From Elusimicrobiota bacterium (lineage in GTDB: Bacteria; Elusimicrobiota; Elusimicrobia; UBA1565; UBA9628): a DNA stretch of 64,000 bases. Location of the stretch: the NCBI GenBank assembly GCA_016194705.1, contig JACQAZ010000014.1:121429-185428 (forward strand). The letters run 5' to 3'. The position numbers were made by a program, and so were the translations under genes. Positions 1 to 7,969 of this stretch are shown here, piece by piece (position 1 is the first letter of the stretch; every line of letters starts with the position of its first letter). The notes below the pieces were generated by a model that ran no database searches, was not told where the DNA came from, and saw only the letters and a list, made by a program, of their open reading frames with translations.

Positions 1-147
1 AACAGAAGCTTGGCGGACATATATGACTTCCTATCACATATATTAACCGGGAATTGGTCATTCGTCAATACCCCCTGAAGGGTATACGATTGACCCCCCT
101 ATTTTGTTCCCGGTCTCGACGGAGGAAGGGCTAGCCGGCTCACGCTT
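1..147. other. intergenic left edge
   Basis: No gene is supported here. It holds an AT-rich stretch (1-60), an inverted repeat ATACCC/GGGTAT (about 68-85) and one copy of the GGAAC/CGTA accessory element (83-121) that reads leftwards, towards a gene that would lie outside the window. The kinase gene ends at 148. Confidence 0.6.
83..121 (-). promoter_or_regulatory. GGAAC-N17-CGTATA accessory promoter-like element, copy A
   Basis: On the minus strand this 39-bp block starts CGTCGAG, has GGAAC, then 17 nt, then CGTATA. It matches copy B (19312-19350) at about 32 of 39 positions and copy C (37131-37169) at about 31 of 39 with no gaps. The spacing resembles ECF-sigma promoters (AAC in the -35, CGT in the -10). 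Any target gene lies left of the window. Confidence 0.55.
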
Positions 148-1956
148 TCAATGCTTGCGCGATGAGGCGGGCCGTCGCCGGGCCGGGGCGGCCAGCGGAA
201 GCAAGACGCGGAACAAGGCCCCGTGTCCCCGCGCGCTGTCGACCTCGATGCGCCCCCCCTGCTTGTCGACGATCTCGTGGACCAGGGCCAGGCCCAGCCC
301 CGTCCCCTTGCCGACGCCCTTGGTCGTGAAGAAGGGCTCGAAGATGCGGTCGCGGATCTCCGGCGGGACGCCCGGGCCCGTGTCGGCGACCTCGAGCACC
401 GCGAGCCCTCCCTCGCGGCGCGTGCGCAAAGTCAAGGTCCCGCCGCCGGGCATCGCGTCCAGCGCGTTGCCGCAGAGGTTGAGGACCACCTGCTGCACGC
501 CGACGCGGTCGGCGTGCACGTTCTGCGCCGGGCCGATCTCCTTCTCGAGGCGCACCCCGTTGAGCCGCGCCTGGGCCTCGACCATCGCCAGGCTGCGGCG
601 CACGGCCTCGTTGAGGTCGAAGGTCTCCTGGTACTTCGCGTCGCGGCGCGAGAACATCAGCAGGTTTTGGACCAGGTCCTTGCAGCGGATGGCTTCCTCC
701 TCGATCGCTCTCAACGGCTCGGATAGAGGATGAGATTTTTTGAATCTGCGCGCCACGGCCTGGGCGAAGACGAGGATGCTGCCCAAGGGGTTGTTGATCT
801 CGTGGGCGATGCCGGCGGCGAGCTGGCCCACGGCGGAGAGCTTTTGCGACTGATGGAGATCGCGCTCGCGGCTTCTGAGCGCGTCTTGGCTGCGCTTGAG
901 CTCGGTGATGTCGCGGGCGGCCCAAATCGCGCCAGTGACCGCGCCCTCGCCCGCGCGCAGCTCGGAGGCCGAGAGAAGCACCGCCACCTTGGCGCCCGAC
1001 TTGGCCACGAGGCTCGTCTCGCGGTTGACGATGCGCAGGCCGCTCCCGACGGCCGCAACCCGGTCCTCGGCTGAAAAAAGCTTCGAGAGCGGTTCCCCGG
1101 TGAGCTCCTGCGGCGCGTACCCCAATAGCCGCAGGGCCGCCGGGTTGACCAGCCGCAAGCGGCCCTCGGAATCCGTCACGAAGAGCGCGTCGAGCATTCC
1201 GGCCATGATCTCGCCGAGGAAGTTCATAGACACCGTGGTGCGGGCCAGTTCGCGGCTCATCTGGTTGAAGCGCTCGGCGAGGCCGCCGACGTCGTCGTCG
1301 GTCTCGACCGGGACCTGGGCGCCGTACTCCCCGCGCCCGATCCGGTCCACGCCCAAGGTCAGCGCCCGGACCGGCGCGAGTATGCGCCGCATGATCAGCA
1401 GCAGCAGGACCAGCCCCATGCCTCCGGCGGCGCCCGCGAAGGTGAGCACGCGGCGCAGGATGTCTTTCTCCGTGTCGAGGACCTCGCGCATGGAATATCC
1501 AAGAAGCAGGCCCCCCCGGCGCAGAACGCCCCCGTTTGGCAGCGCGTCGGAGACCGGGAGCACGAGCTCGAGCAGCGGCCGCGCTCCCTCCGACTCGCGA
1601 GTCAGGGGGCGCTGGGCCCGGACCGCCAGGCGATGGAAGGGGTCCTGCGCTCCGCGCGCCGGCGCGGCCGAGCCCGCCGACGCCACGACTCGTCCCTCCA
1701 AGTCCAAGGCCGCGGCGTACTCCGCGCCGAAGCCGGCGAGGCAGCTCTGAAGGTACACCCGCAGCAAGGAATCGCTCTCCGAGGCCAAACCCACGCTGAT
1801 CGAGGCCGTCGCATCCGCCGCGCCGGCGCGCGCCGGCGTCTGGAGATTGCGCGCCAAGACGTCGTGGACCGCCTTGCGCGCGGCGAACGCCGTCGTCAGC
1901 GCCAGAGCGGCGCTGGCCAGCAGAAACAGGGCGAGCAGCTTGGCGTGGAGCTTCAT
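148..1956 (-). CDS. membrane sensor histidine kinase (HAMP-PAS-HisKA-HATPase)
   Basis: A 602-residue two-component sensor kinase. TM1 is at about 7-26 and TM2 at about 170-190, bracketing a periplasmic domain of about 140 residues. A HAMP linker (about 191-243) and a PAS domain (about 250-355) follow. The HisKA motif GIAHEINNP places the phosphorylated His near residue 385. The ATPase domain shows the N box (NLCGNALDAM), the G1 box DTGPGVP and the FFTTK/GTGLGL motifs. The layout resembles NtrB/ZraS-type kinases. It starts 6 nt after the stop of the CheY-like regulator upstream, so the two form an operon and are probably partners. The stimulus is unknown. Confidence 0.93.
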   Translation of the reverse strand: MKLHAKLLALFLLASAALALTTAFAARKAVHDVLARNLQTPARAGAADATASISVGLASESDSLLRVYLQSCLAGFGAEYAAALDLEGRVVASAGSAAPARGAQDPFHRLAVRAQRPLTRESEGARPLLELVLPVSDALPNGGVLRRGGLLLGYSMREVLDTEKDILRRVLTFAGAAGGMGLVLLLLIMRRILAPVRALTLGVDRIGRGEYGAQVPVETDDDVGGLAERFNQMSRELARTTVSMNFLGEIMAGMLDALFVTDSEGRLRLVNPAALRLLGYAPQELTGEPLSKLFSAEDRVAAVGSGLRIVNRETSLVAKSGAKVAVLLSASELRAGEGAVTGAIWAARDITELKRSQDALRSRERDLHQSQKLSAVGQLAAGIAHEINNPLGSILVFAQAVARRFKKSHPLSEPLRAIEEEAIRCKDLVQNLLMFSRRDAKYQETFDLNEAVRRSLAMVEAQARLNGVRLEKEIGPAQNVHADRVGVQQVVLNLCGNALDAMPGGGTLTLRTRREGGLAVLEVADTGPGVPPEIRDRIFEPFFTTKGVGKGTGLGLALVHEIVDKQGGRIEVDSARGHGALFRVLLPLAAPARRRPASSRKH

Positions 1957-1962
1957 GGGCCT

Positions 1963-2331
1963 TCAGGCGCGGCGGCGTCCCAGAGCCCTGTCGAGCACGT
2001 CGATGAGGTCTTGGAGCTCGTAGGGCTTGGTGAGATAGTGGCAGGCGCCGAGCCTCATGGACTTGAGCGCGGTCTCCGAGGTGCCGAAGCCGGTGGCCAT
2101 CACGACCTCGAGCCAGGGCTGCTCCTTGCGCAGCGTCCGCAGGGTCTCGATGCCGTCCATGCCGGGCATCATGATGTCGCAGACCGCCGCGTCGAAGCGG
2201 GCCTTTCGAGCGAGCTCGAGGGCCTCCTTCCCGCTGGCCGCGGCTTCCACCTTGAAGCCGCGCTCCCCGAGCGCGAAGAGCAGGCTGCTGCGCTGGTTCT
2301 TGTCGTCGTCGATGACGAGGATGCTCGCCAC
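1963..2331 (-). CDS. single-domain response regulator (CheY-like receiver)
   Basis: A 122-residue receiver with no output domain. The acidic pair is in VIDDD near the N-terminus, the phospho-acceptor Asp is in CDIMMPGMDG (about residue 53) and the conserved Lys is in YLTKPY (about 105). It is the first gene of an operon with the downstream histidine kinase. With no DNA-binding domain it must signal by protein contact or phosphotransfer. A TTGACA-17-TACACT promoter lies about 30 nt upstream, inside the 3' end of the methyltransferase gene. Confidence 0.93.
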   Translation of the reverse strand: MASILVIDDDKNQRSSLLFALGERGFKVEAAASGKEALELARKARFDAAVCDIMMPGMDGIETLRTLRKEQPWLEVVMATGFGTSETALKSMRLGACHYLTKPYELQDLIDVLDRALGRRRA

Positions 2332-2352
2332 GGCTCGTCCTCCCTGAGGGGC

Positions 2353-3159
2353 TTACCCTGAAGTGTAGCCCCGGGGTCGGTGCCTGTCAAGGCGGGCCGA
2401 GCCGCGCCAACAGACTCCCTTGAGGCGGCTCAGGTGGACCGGAGAAAGGCCGTCGAGGCGCAGCCATCGTTCGACGGTCTCGCGGGGCAGGTACGCCGCG
2501 CGGGGCGCGTTGAGCATGTCGAAGACGGTGAGCAGGCGCCTTTGCCGCGACCAGCCCCGGAACACCCGAAGATAGTCGTAGAAAGGCAGCAGCGGAAGCG
2601 GCAGGCGGTAGAGCGTGTCCAGCAGCAGGCCCAGCGCCGCGTTGGCGGCCCGCGCGACGGACAAGAGGGTGTCTCGGTCGAGCCGGCTCAGAAGGACGCG
2701 CTTGGCGGGCTCGAGCAGGACGCGGTTGAGAAGGTTCCCCTCGCGCGAGTAGACGCAAAAGAGGATGACGCCGCCCGGCTTGAGAAGACGGGCGACGTTG
2801 CGAAAGCTGCGCTCCGGGTCCTCCGTGTGGTGCAGGACCCCCATGCAGTAGACGAAGTCGAAGCGCTCGGCGAGCTCGAGCTCCGCGATGTCGCCTTCGA
2901 TGATGCGCGCGTTCCTGAGCCCGGCCACGCGCCGTCGGGCGAGTTCGGCGGTGTTGAGATCGACGCCGACGACCTCGCGCGCCCAAGCCGCCAGGACAGC
3001 CGCGTGCTGGCCCTGGCCGCAGCCGCAGTCGAGCACCGTCTTTCCGCTCAAGTCCTCCGGCCTCCAGGGCGCCATCCACTCCCTGATCATGGGGACGTTC
3101 TCGTCGTCGAGCTGGAAGCGCGACCACTGGTAGGCCCATTGGGCTTCCTTTCTTTGCAT
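2353..3159 (-). CDS. class I SAM-dependent methyltransferase
   Basis: A 268-residue protein with a Rossmann-type methyltransferase core. Motif I is VLDCGCGQGQHA (about residues 42-53), followed by the acidic end of beta 2 (VGVDLN) and a post-motif CMGVLHHTEDPERS typical of Methyltransf_11/25. The C-terminal third is not assigned. It starts 5 nt after the stop of the radical SAM gene, so the two are one transcript and probably act on one small molecule or lipid. The substrate cannot be read from sequence. Confidence 0.88.
   Translation of the reverse strand: MQRKEAQWAYQWSRFQLDDENVPMIREWMAPWRPEDLSGKTVLDCGCGQGQHAAVLAAWAREVVGVDLNTAELARRRVAGLRNARIIEGDIAELELAERFDFVYCMGVLHHTEDPERSFRNVARLLKPGGVILFCVYSREGNLLNRVLLEPAKRVLLSRLDRDTLLSVARAANAALGLLLDTLYRLPLPLLPFYDYLRVFRGWSRQRRLLTVFDMLNAPRAAYLPRETVERWLRLDGLSPVHLSRLKGVCWRGSARLDRHRPRGYTSG
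2362..2390 (-). promoter_or_regulatory. promoter of the regulator-kinase operon
   Basis: On the minus strand TTGACA (2385-2390), a 17-bp spacer and TACACT (2362-2367) precede the regulator start codon at 2331 by 30 nt. Its sequence overlaps the last codons of the upstream methyltransferase gene. Confidence 0.6.
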
Positions 3160-3164
3160 CGAGT

Positions 3165-4646
3165 TCAGGTATGCGCGCGCGCGCGCTGGCAGGCGACCGA
3201 GCCTCCGCCATCCGCCGCGAGCGGCCGCCGGGAGGACGGAGGCTCGAGCAGGAAATCCCTGAGCATGCCCGCCGCGCGGGACAGGAAGGCTCGGTTGAAG
3301 TAATTGGACAGGTGCGCCAGCGCGAAGCCCGGCCGGAGGTAGAAGCTCCGGTAAAAGTCCCGTTGGCGGCGGAGCAGATCATCCTCCGTGAAGCCCTCGC
3401 CGACATAGGGCAGGCGCGCGGGGTGCGCCGAGTAGTCGCGCCAGTCGGCGCTGACGAACCCCGTGCGCAGGGCTCGCGCTCGCAGGGGGGTCCCCGGGTA
3501 GGGGACATAGATGAAGCAGGAAAGGGCGTCGAGGGGCAGAGAGAGGGCGAAGTCCAGCGAAGCGTCGATATCCTCGGGCCTCTCGTCGGGGACGCCGATC
3601 ATGAAGGCTCCGTAGGCCGAGATGCGGTGGCGGCGCAGCAAGCGCGCGCCCTTCATCGCCGCCTCGAGCGTCATGCCCTTGTCGATGGTCTTGAGCATCC
3701 GCTCCGAGCCCGACTCCAGGCCCAAGTAGACGAGCTTGCACCCGGCGTCGCGCATGAGCTCGAGGACGTGCGGCGTGAATGAGTTGGCGCGCGCGCTGCA
3801 AGACCAGCCGACCTGGAGCTTGCGCTCGATCATCTTGCGGCAGAGCTCGACGACGCGCTCCCTGTTGAGCAGAAAGTGGTCGTCCTCGAAGGAAAAGAAG
3901 TCGAAGCCCCAACGCTCGTGGAGCTCCTCCAATTCCTCGAGCACCGCGTCCGCGCCATGGGCCCGCCAGCGCCTTTGAAAGACCGATTGGTCGCAATAGG
4001 AGCAGTCGAAGGTGCAGCCGCGGCTCGAGATGACGGAGACGGTCCTGCCGTAGCCGCGGAAGGGGTTGGGCGAGTAGAGCTTGAGATCCGGCAGCAGATG
4101 GCGCGCCGGCCTCGGGAGGCGGTCGAGGTCCCGTTCGTTGGGCCTCGGAGGGTTGACCTGGACACTCCCGCCTTGCCGCCAGCACAGCCCCTTGACCTGC
4201 CCCAGGGGACGGCCGTCGGCCAGCGCCTCGATGAGCTCGCGAGCGGTCAGTTCGCCCTCGCCGTAGACCCCGAAATCGAGCTCCGGGCACTCCTCCATCG
4301 TCTCGCGAGGAAGGGCGCTGATATGCGCCCCTCCGAGCACCGTCAAGACCTTGGGGTCGATCCTCTTGACCAACGAGAGGACCTGCTTGGCGCAGTGGAA
4401 GGAGACCGTGGTCGAGGTCAGGCCGACGATGTCGGGGCGCAACTCCTGAAGGCGGCGGCGCACGTCCCCGAGAGTCGAACGCTCGCCGACGCAGTCGAGC
4501 AGGGCGACCTCGGCGCCGAGCTCCAGGAGCACGCTGGCCACGTAACAGAATCCCAGCGGCGGCAGCAGCGGCGCTCCCGAGGCGTAGCGGCCGTAGACCT
4601 GTTCGAGCGTGACCGGAGGGTTGATCAGGAGGACGCGTCGGCCCAT
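3165..4646 (-). CDS. B12-binding domain radical SAM protein
   Basis: A 493-residue enzyme of the cobalamin-binding radical SAM class. The N-terminal B12-binding fold starts MGRRVLLINPPVT; the 4Fe-4S cluster motif is SRGCTFDCSYCDQ, giving CxxxCxxC. I chose the ATG at 4646 because a TTGACA-17-TATACT promoter ends 6 nt upstream; an in-frame upstream ATG at 4712 would read through the promoter. Such enzymes often methylate or rearrange unactivated carbons in lipid or natural-product pathways. The paired methyltransferase supports a small biosynthetic or modification unit. Confidence 0.9.
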   Translation of the reverse strand: MGRRVLLINPPVTLEQVYGRYASGAPLLPPLGFCYVASVLLELGAEVALLDCVGERSTLGDVRRRLQELRPDIVGLTSTTVSFHCAKQVLSLVKRIDPKVLTVLGGAHISALPRETMEECPELDFGVYGEGELTARELIEALADGRPLGQVKGLCWRQGGSVQVNPPRPNERDLDRLPRPARHLLPDLKLYSPNPFRGYGRTVSVISSRGCTFDCSYCDQSVFQRRWRAHGADAVLEELEELHERWGFDFFSFEDDHFLLNRERVVELCRKMIERKLQVGWSCSARANSFTPHVLELMRDAGCKLVYLGLESGSERMLKTIDKGMTLEAAMKGARLLRRHRISAYGAFMIGVPDERPEDIDASLDFALSLPLDALSCFIYVPYPGTPLRARALRTGFVSADWRDYSAHPARLPYVGEGFTEDDLLRRQRDFYRSFYLRPGFALAHLSNYFNRAFLSRAAGMLRDFLLEPPSSRRPLAADGGGSVACQRARAHT

Positions 4647-4652
4647 CGCCGA

Positions 4653-4681
4653 AGTATAACCCCGCATCCCGCGGGTGTCAA
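4653..4681 (-). promoter_or_regulatory. leaderless-type promoter of the radical SAM gene
   Basis: Minus strand: TTGACA (4676-4681), exactly 17 bp, TATACT (4653-4658), then only 6 nt to the ATG at 4646. Transcription should begin at or next to the start codon. Confidence 0.7.
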
Positions 4682-4711
4682 GGAACCGAAGGATCGAAGG
4701 ATCGGCCGCCA

Positions 4712-4740
4712 TTGCGCTGGAAAGGCGCGCGGGCTATACT
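4712..4740 (+). promoter_or_regulatory. promoter of the first membrane-TPR gene
   Basis: TTGCGC (4712-4717), 17 bp, TATACT (4735-4740), then 10 nt (TCGGGAAGAA) to the ATG at 4751. It is divergent from the radical SAM promoter. The purine-rich gap may act as a weak Shine-Dalgarno if transcription starts early in it. Confidence 0.65.
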
Positions 4741-4750
4741 TCGGGAAGAA

Positions 4751-7700
4751 ATGGCCCAACGCCCCGCCCGGTTGATCCTCGGCGCCTTGTCGACGGCCTG
4801 CGTCCTCGCGGCCCTCATCCTGACGACGCCGAGCGGTCTGCCGCCCCCCTTTCTCACAAACCCGGGCCACATGGAACCCGAATCCGGCGAAGGTCTCCTC
4901 CACGGCGTCGAAGACAACAAAATCGAAGTCTCCTACACCATGCCCCTGGCGTCGATCTCCGCCGCGTTTTGTTTCGGCCACCTCGGCCCCGGGCTGATCG
5001 CGCTGGCCTGGAGGGCCGCCATCGCCGCCCTTTTCGTGCTCTCCTTCGCTCTCGGCCTGGCGGTGGCCGGCTGGTCGGCGGCCTTGGCCGCGCCGGCGCT
5101 GATGGTCCCCTTCACGCCCACGCTACTCCGCGACCCGATCAATCTTTTCTACGCCCTGCTCGTCCTCGTCGTCGCGGGAAGCCTCGTGGCGCGCGCGCGC
5201 GCGCCGTCAGGGGCCCAGGACGCCCGGTTGGGACTCGCGATCGGGTTCAGCCTGCTCTACCGGTCTCCCCTCGTCCTTTTTCCGCTCGCGTTGACGGCCT
5301 TCGAATGGTTGACGGCGCCGCGCAGAGCCCGACCCGGCTGGAGGAGCCTTCTCCTGCTTTGCCTGATCCCGGCGGCCATGCTGCTGCCCTGGATACGGAT
5401 GAACCGGATCGCGCACGGCGGCTTCTTCCCTTTGGAGCGAGGAAGGACGGACATCTTGCTCCTCGGTTCCATCACGCACGTGCAAAAGTGGGAGGCCGAA
5501 TCGAGCCACGTCGCGCTTGATCCCGACGAGCTTGAGCGCGCCGGAGGAATCTATCGCTGGTGGGCCCGGGAGGTCCTCCGGCGCCCGTCGTCCTACCTCG
5601 ACTCCTGCCTCGGGCGCGTGCGATTCATCGTCTCCTTCCATCCTTTCCTGTTTCTCGCCGCCCTTTCGGCGCTCTGGCTCGGCCGCCGCCGCGCGCAAAC
5701 GCGCGTGCTGGGGTTCTTGATCTTTTACCTGATCTCCGTCCACAGCGCGATCGCCATCGGCGAGGCTTATTTGGTGCCGCTTTGGCCCCTGCTCGCGGCC
5801 CTGGCCGGGTCCTTGCCGGCCGAGGCGCGCCGGCGAGGCGCGCCGCGCGCCGATCCCTCGGCCGATTCCGTATCCTCGAAGATCTTCGCGGGCTGTCTGG
5901 CCCTGATCGCGCCGTTCTGCCTTTTCGCGCTGTGGACGGTCATGACTTACGGCACCGTGGCCGAGCGCAGATCGCCCCGGTCCGAGCAGGCCTGGCAGGA
6001 GGCCTTGGCGGAGGCGCCGGAAGAACCATGGATCATCCTGCAGGACGGCAAGCGCAAGCTCGCGCGGGGAGACCTCCAGGGCGCGGGAGCTTGCTTTGCC
6101 AGGGCGGCGGCTCTACGGCCGGAAGACGAGAATATCAGGTTCCACCGGGCGTGGGCTCTCGCGCTCCAGGGCGAGCCCGACACGCTGATGCGCTTTGAGC
6201 TCCCCCTGTCGAGCCTCGTCCTCCGGGAATCGCTTTCCTTCCTCAAAGCCTCGATCTGTCTCGGAGCCGGATTGCGCGCAGAAGCGAGAGATCATATCGC
6301 CGCCGGGCTTGAGGTCATGGGCATCCCCCTGCGCTCCGGGGCGCGAACGGACGAGCCGGCTTGGGCGCCCGACGACGCGGGCGGCCGCGCGCCCTTCGTC
6401 TTGTCGGCCGTCCGGGAAATCCTGCGGCCGATGCCGCGCGGGGACGGGCTGCGTTTGCTGGGCGAGATCGCCGGGATGGCGGACGCCCGGTACATCGCGG
6501 ATGTCTGGCTGGAGCTGGCGCAGGCGCATGCCGACGCCGGGGACGGGAACCAGGCCCTGCGCGACCTCGACGCCGTCAAGGGTCTCGATCTCAAGCCCGA
6601 CGAGCTGCGTCGGCTCGTGCGGGTGTACTGCCGGCTGGGAAGGTACCGCGCGGCCCGGGCTCTCATCGCGGGACTCTCGACCCGAAACCCCGTCGCGGCC
6701 CGGCTTTGGCTCGATCTGGCTGAGGCCGCTTTGGTCTCCCGGCGGCGGGACATCGGATTGCCGTCCCTGCGGATCGCCGCGGACCTCGCCGCCGAGCCGG
6801 AGCTCCGCAGGCAGGCGGCGCTCCTGTTCGCCAGGGCAGGCGAGAGCCGGCGCGCCCTGGCCATCCTTGAGCCCTTGACTCTCCGGCAGCCCTCCGACGC
6901 CCGGCTATGGCTGCAGCTCGCCTCGCTCTCCCTCGCGGCCGGACAGCGGGACTCGGCCCTGCGCTCCCTCGACAAGGCCGCGAGGCTCGCGGACCGGCCA
7001 GCTCTCCTCCATGAATCGGCCCTGCTATTCAACAGGGCCGGCGACGGCCGGAGGGCCATGGCGATCCTCGAGGCTCTCTCGCGCGAGCAACCGTCGGACC
7101 CCCGCATCTGGCTCGACCTGGCCTCGATCTCCTTGGACCTCGGGCTGCGCGACCAGGGAGCGCGCGCCCTCGAGAACTCTGCGAGGCTCGCCTCCGAGCC
7201 TGATCTCCAGCGCGAATCGGCGCTCCTTTTCCGCAAGGCAGGCAATGCCCGGCGCGCCCTGGCCATCCTCCAGCCGCTCGCGCGCCAAGCGCCGTCCGAT
7301 GCCCGGCTGTGGCTGGATCTCGCCGCCGTCTCCCTCGAAATCGGGGAGCGGGACTCGGCCATGCGCTCCCTGGACCACGCCGCGAAGCTCGCGGCGGAGC
7401 CGGATATTCTCTACCAGTCAGCGCTCCTCTTCAGCAAGGCCGGCGATCGCGGGCGCGCCTTGGCCATCCTCCGGAGCCTGGCTCGCGCGCAGCCCTCGAA
7501 CGCGACCGTCTGGGTCGACATGGCCTCGCTGGCGACCTCGCGCGAGGAATCCCTTCGGGACTTGGCCCAAGCGCGCAAGCTCAAGACGGATTTCGACGAC
7601 CGGCGCCGCATCGCTCTTCTCTACCAGGACCTTAGGGATTACCGCACCGCGCTGGGCCTTCTGGAGCGGCTCGCGCAGGAACATCGTGAGGACGCCTCGC

Positions 7701-7969
7701 TCCGGGCGGACCGCGGGCTCTGCGAATACCTCAACGGGCGCGTCGCCGAGGCGATCGCGGATCTGGAAACGGCGCTCGGACTCGACCGCCGTCTCGTGTC
7801 AGCCCACGTGACCTTGGCCTCGATCTACGCCGCGCAGGGGCGCTACGATCAGGCGCTGAAGGTCTATGATCGGGCCCTGTCGCTGGACCTTTCGGCCGAT
7901 CCCGCGCTTCGGCGTCGTCTGATCGACACCCGGGAAGAGACCCTTTCGAAGGCGCGAGAAATCCGATGA
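4751..7969 (+). CDS. polytopic membrane protein with a C-terminal TPR array
   Basis: About 1072 residues. The N-terminal third has many hydrophobic segments and resembles GT39/ArnT-like membrane proteins (for example LLYRSPLVLFPL and LPWIRMNRIAHGGFFPLE). The rest is a TPR superhelix. Between 6697 and about 7500 four 67-residue double-TPR units follow one another, each starting with an ARLWLDLA-like segment and ending QPSD-like. The ATG at 4751 is preferred over an in-frame ATG at 4712, which lies in the promoter. The stop overlaps the next ATG (ATGA), so the gene is translationally coupled to its paralogue. Its catalytic status is unknown. Confidence 0.8.
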   Translation: MAQRPARLILGALSTACVLAALILTTPSGLPPPFLTNPGHMEPESGEGLLHGVEDNKIEVSYTMPLASISAAFCFGHLGPGLIALAWRAAIAALFVLSFALGLAVAGWSAALAAPALMVPFTPTLLRDPINLFYALLVLVVAGSLVARARAPSGAQDARLGLAIGFSLLYRSPLVLFPLALTAFEWLTAPRRARPGWRSLLLLCLIPAAMLLPWIRMNRIAHGGFFPLERGRTDILLLGSITHVQKWEAESSHVALDPDELERAGGIYRWWAREVLRRPSSYLDSCLGRVRFIVSFHPFLFLAALSALWLGRRRAQTRVLGFLIFYLISVHSAIAIGEAYLVPLWPLLAALAGSLPAEARRRGAPRADPSADSVSSKIFAGCLALIAPFCLFALWTVMTYGTVAERRSPRSEQAWQEALAEAPEEPWIILQDGKRKLARGDLQGAGACFARAAALRPEDENIRFHRAWALALQGEPDTLMRFELPLSSLVLRESLSFLKASICLGAGLRAEARDHIAAGLEVMGIPLRSGARTDEPAWAPDDAGGRAPFVLSAVREILRPMPRGDGLRLLGEIAGMADARYIADVWLELAQAHADAGDGNQALRDLDAVKGLDLKPDELRRLVRVYCRLGRYRAARALIAGLSTRNPVAARLWLDLAEAALVSRRRDIGLPSLRIAADLAAEPELRRQAALLFARAGESRRALAILEPLTLRQPSDARLWLQLASLSLAAGQRDSALRSLDKAARLADRPALLHESALLFNRAGDGRRAMAILEALSREQPSDPRIWLDLASISLDLGLRDQGARALENSARLASEPDLQRESALLFRKAGNARRALAILQPLARQAPSDARLWLDLAAVSLEIGERDSAMRSLDHAAKLAAEPDILYQSALLFSKAGDRGRALAILRSLARAQPSNATVWVDMASLATSREESLRDLAQARKLKTDFDDRRRIALLYQDLRDYRTALGLLERLAQEHREDASLRADRGLCEYLNGRVAEAIADLETALGLDRRLVSAHVTLASIYAAQGRYDQALKVYDRALSLDLSADPALRRRLIDTREETLSKAREIR
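6697..7500 (+). repeat. four tandem 201-bp intragenic repeats (67-residue TPR pairs)
   Basis: The units begin at about 6697, 6898, 7099 and 7300, each encoding 67 residues with the pattern RxWLxLA ... SALLFxxAG ... ALAIL ... QPSD. A fifth, more diverged unit follows. The period is exact at DNA level (201 bp), which points to expansion by duplication. Confidence 0.8.

Noticed and set aside
104..733. Open frame on the plus strand over the kinase gene
   Set aside because: It is antisense to the conserved HATPase domain and has no motif.
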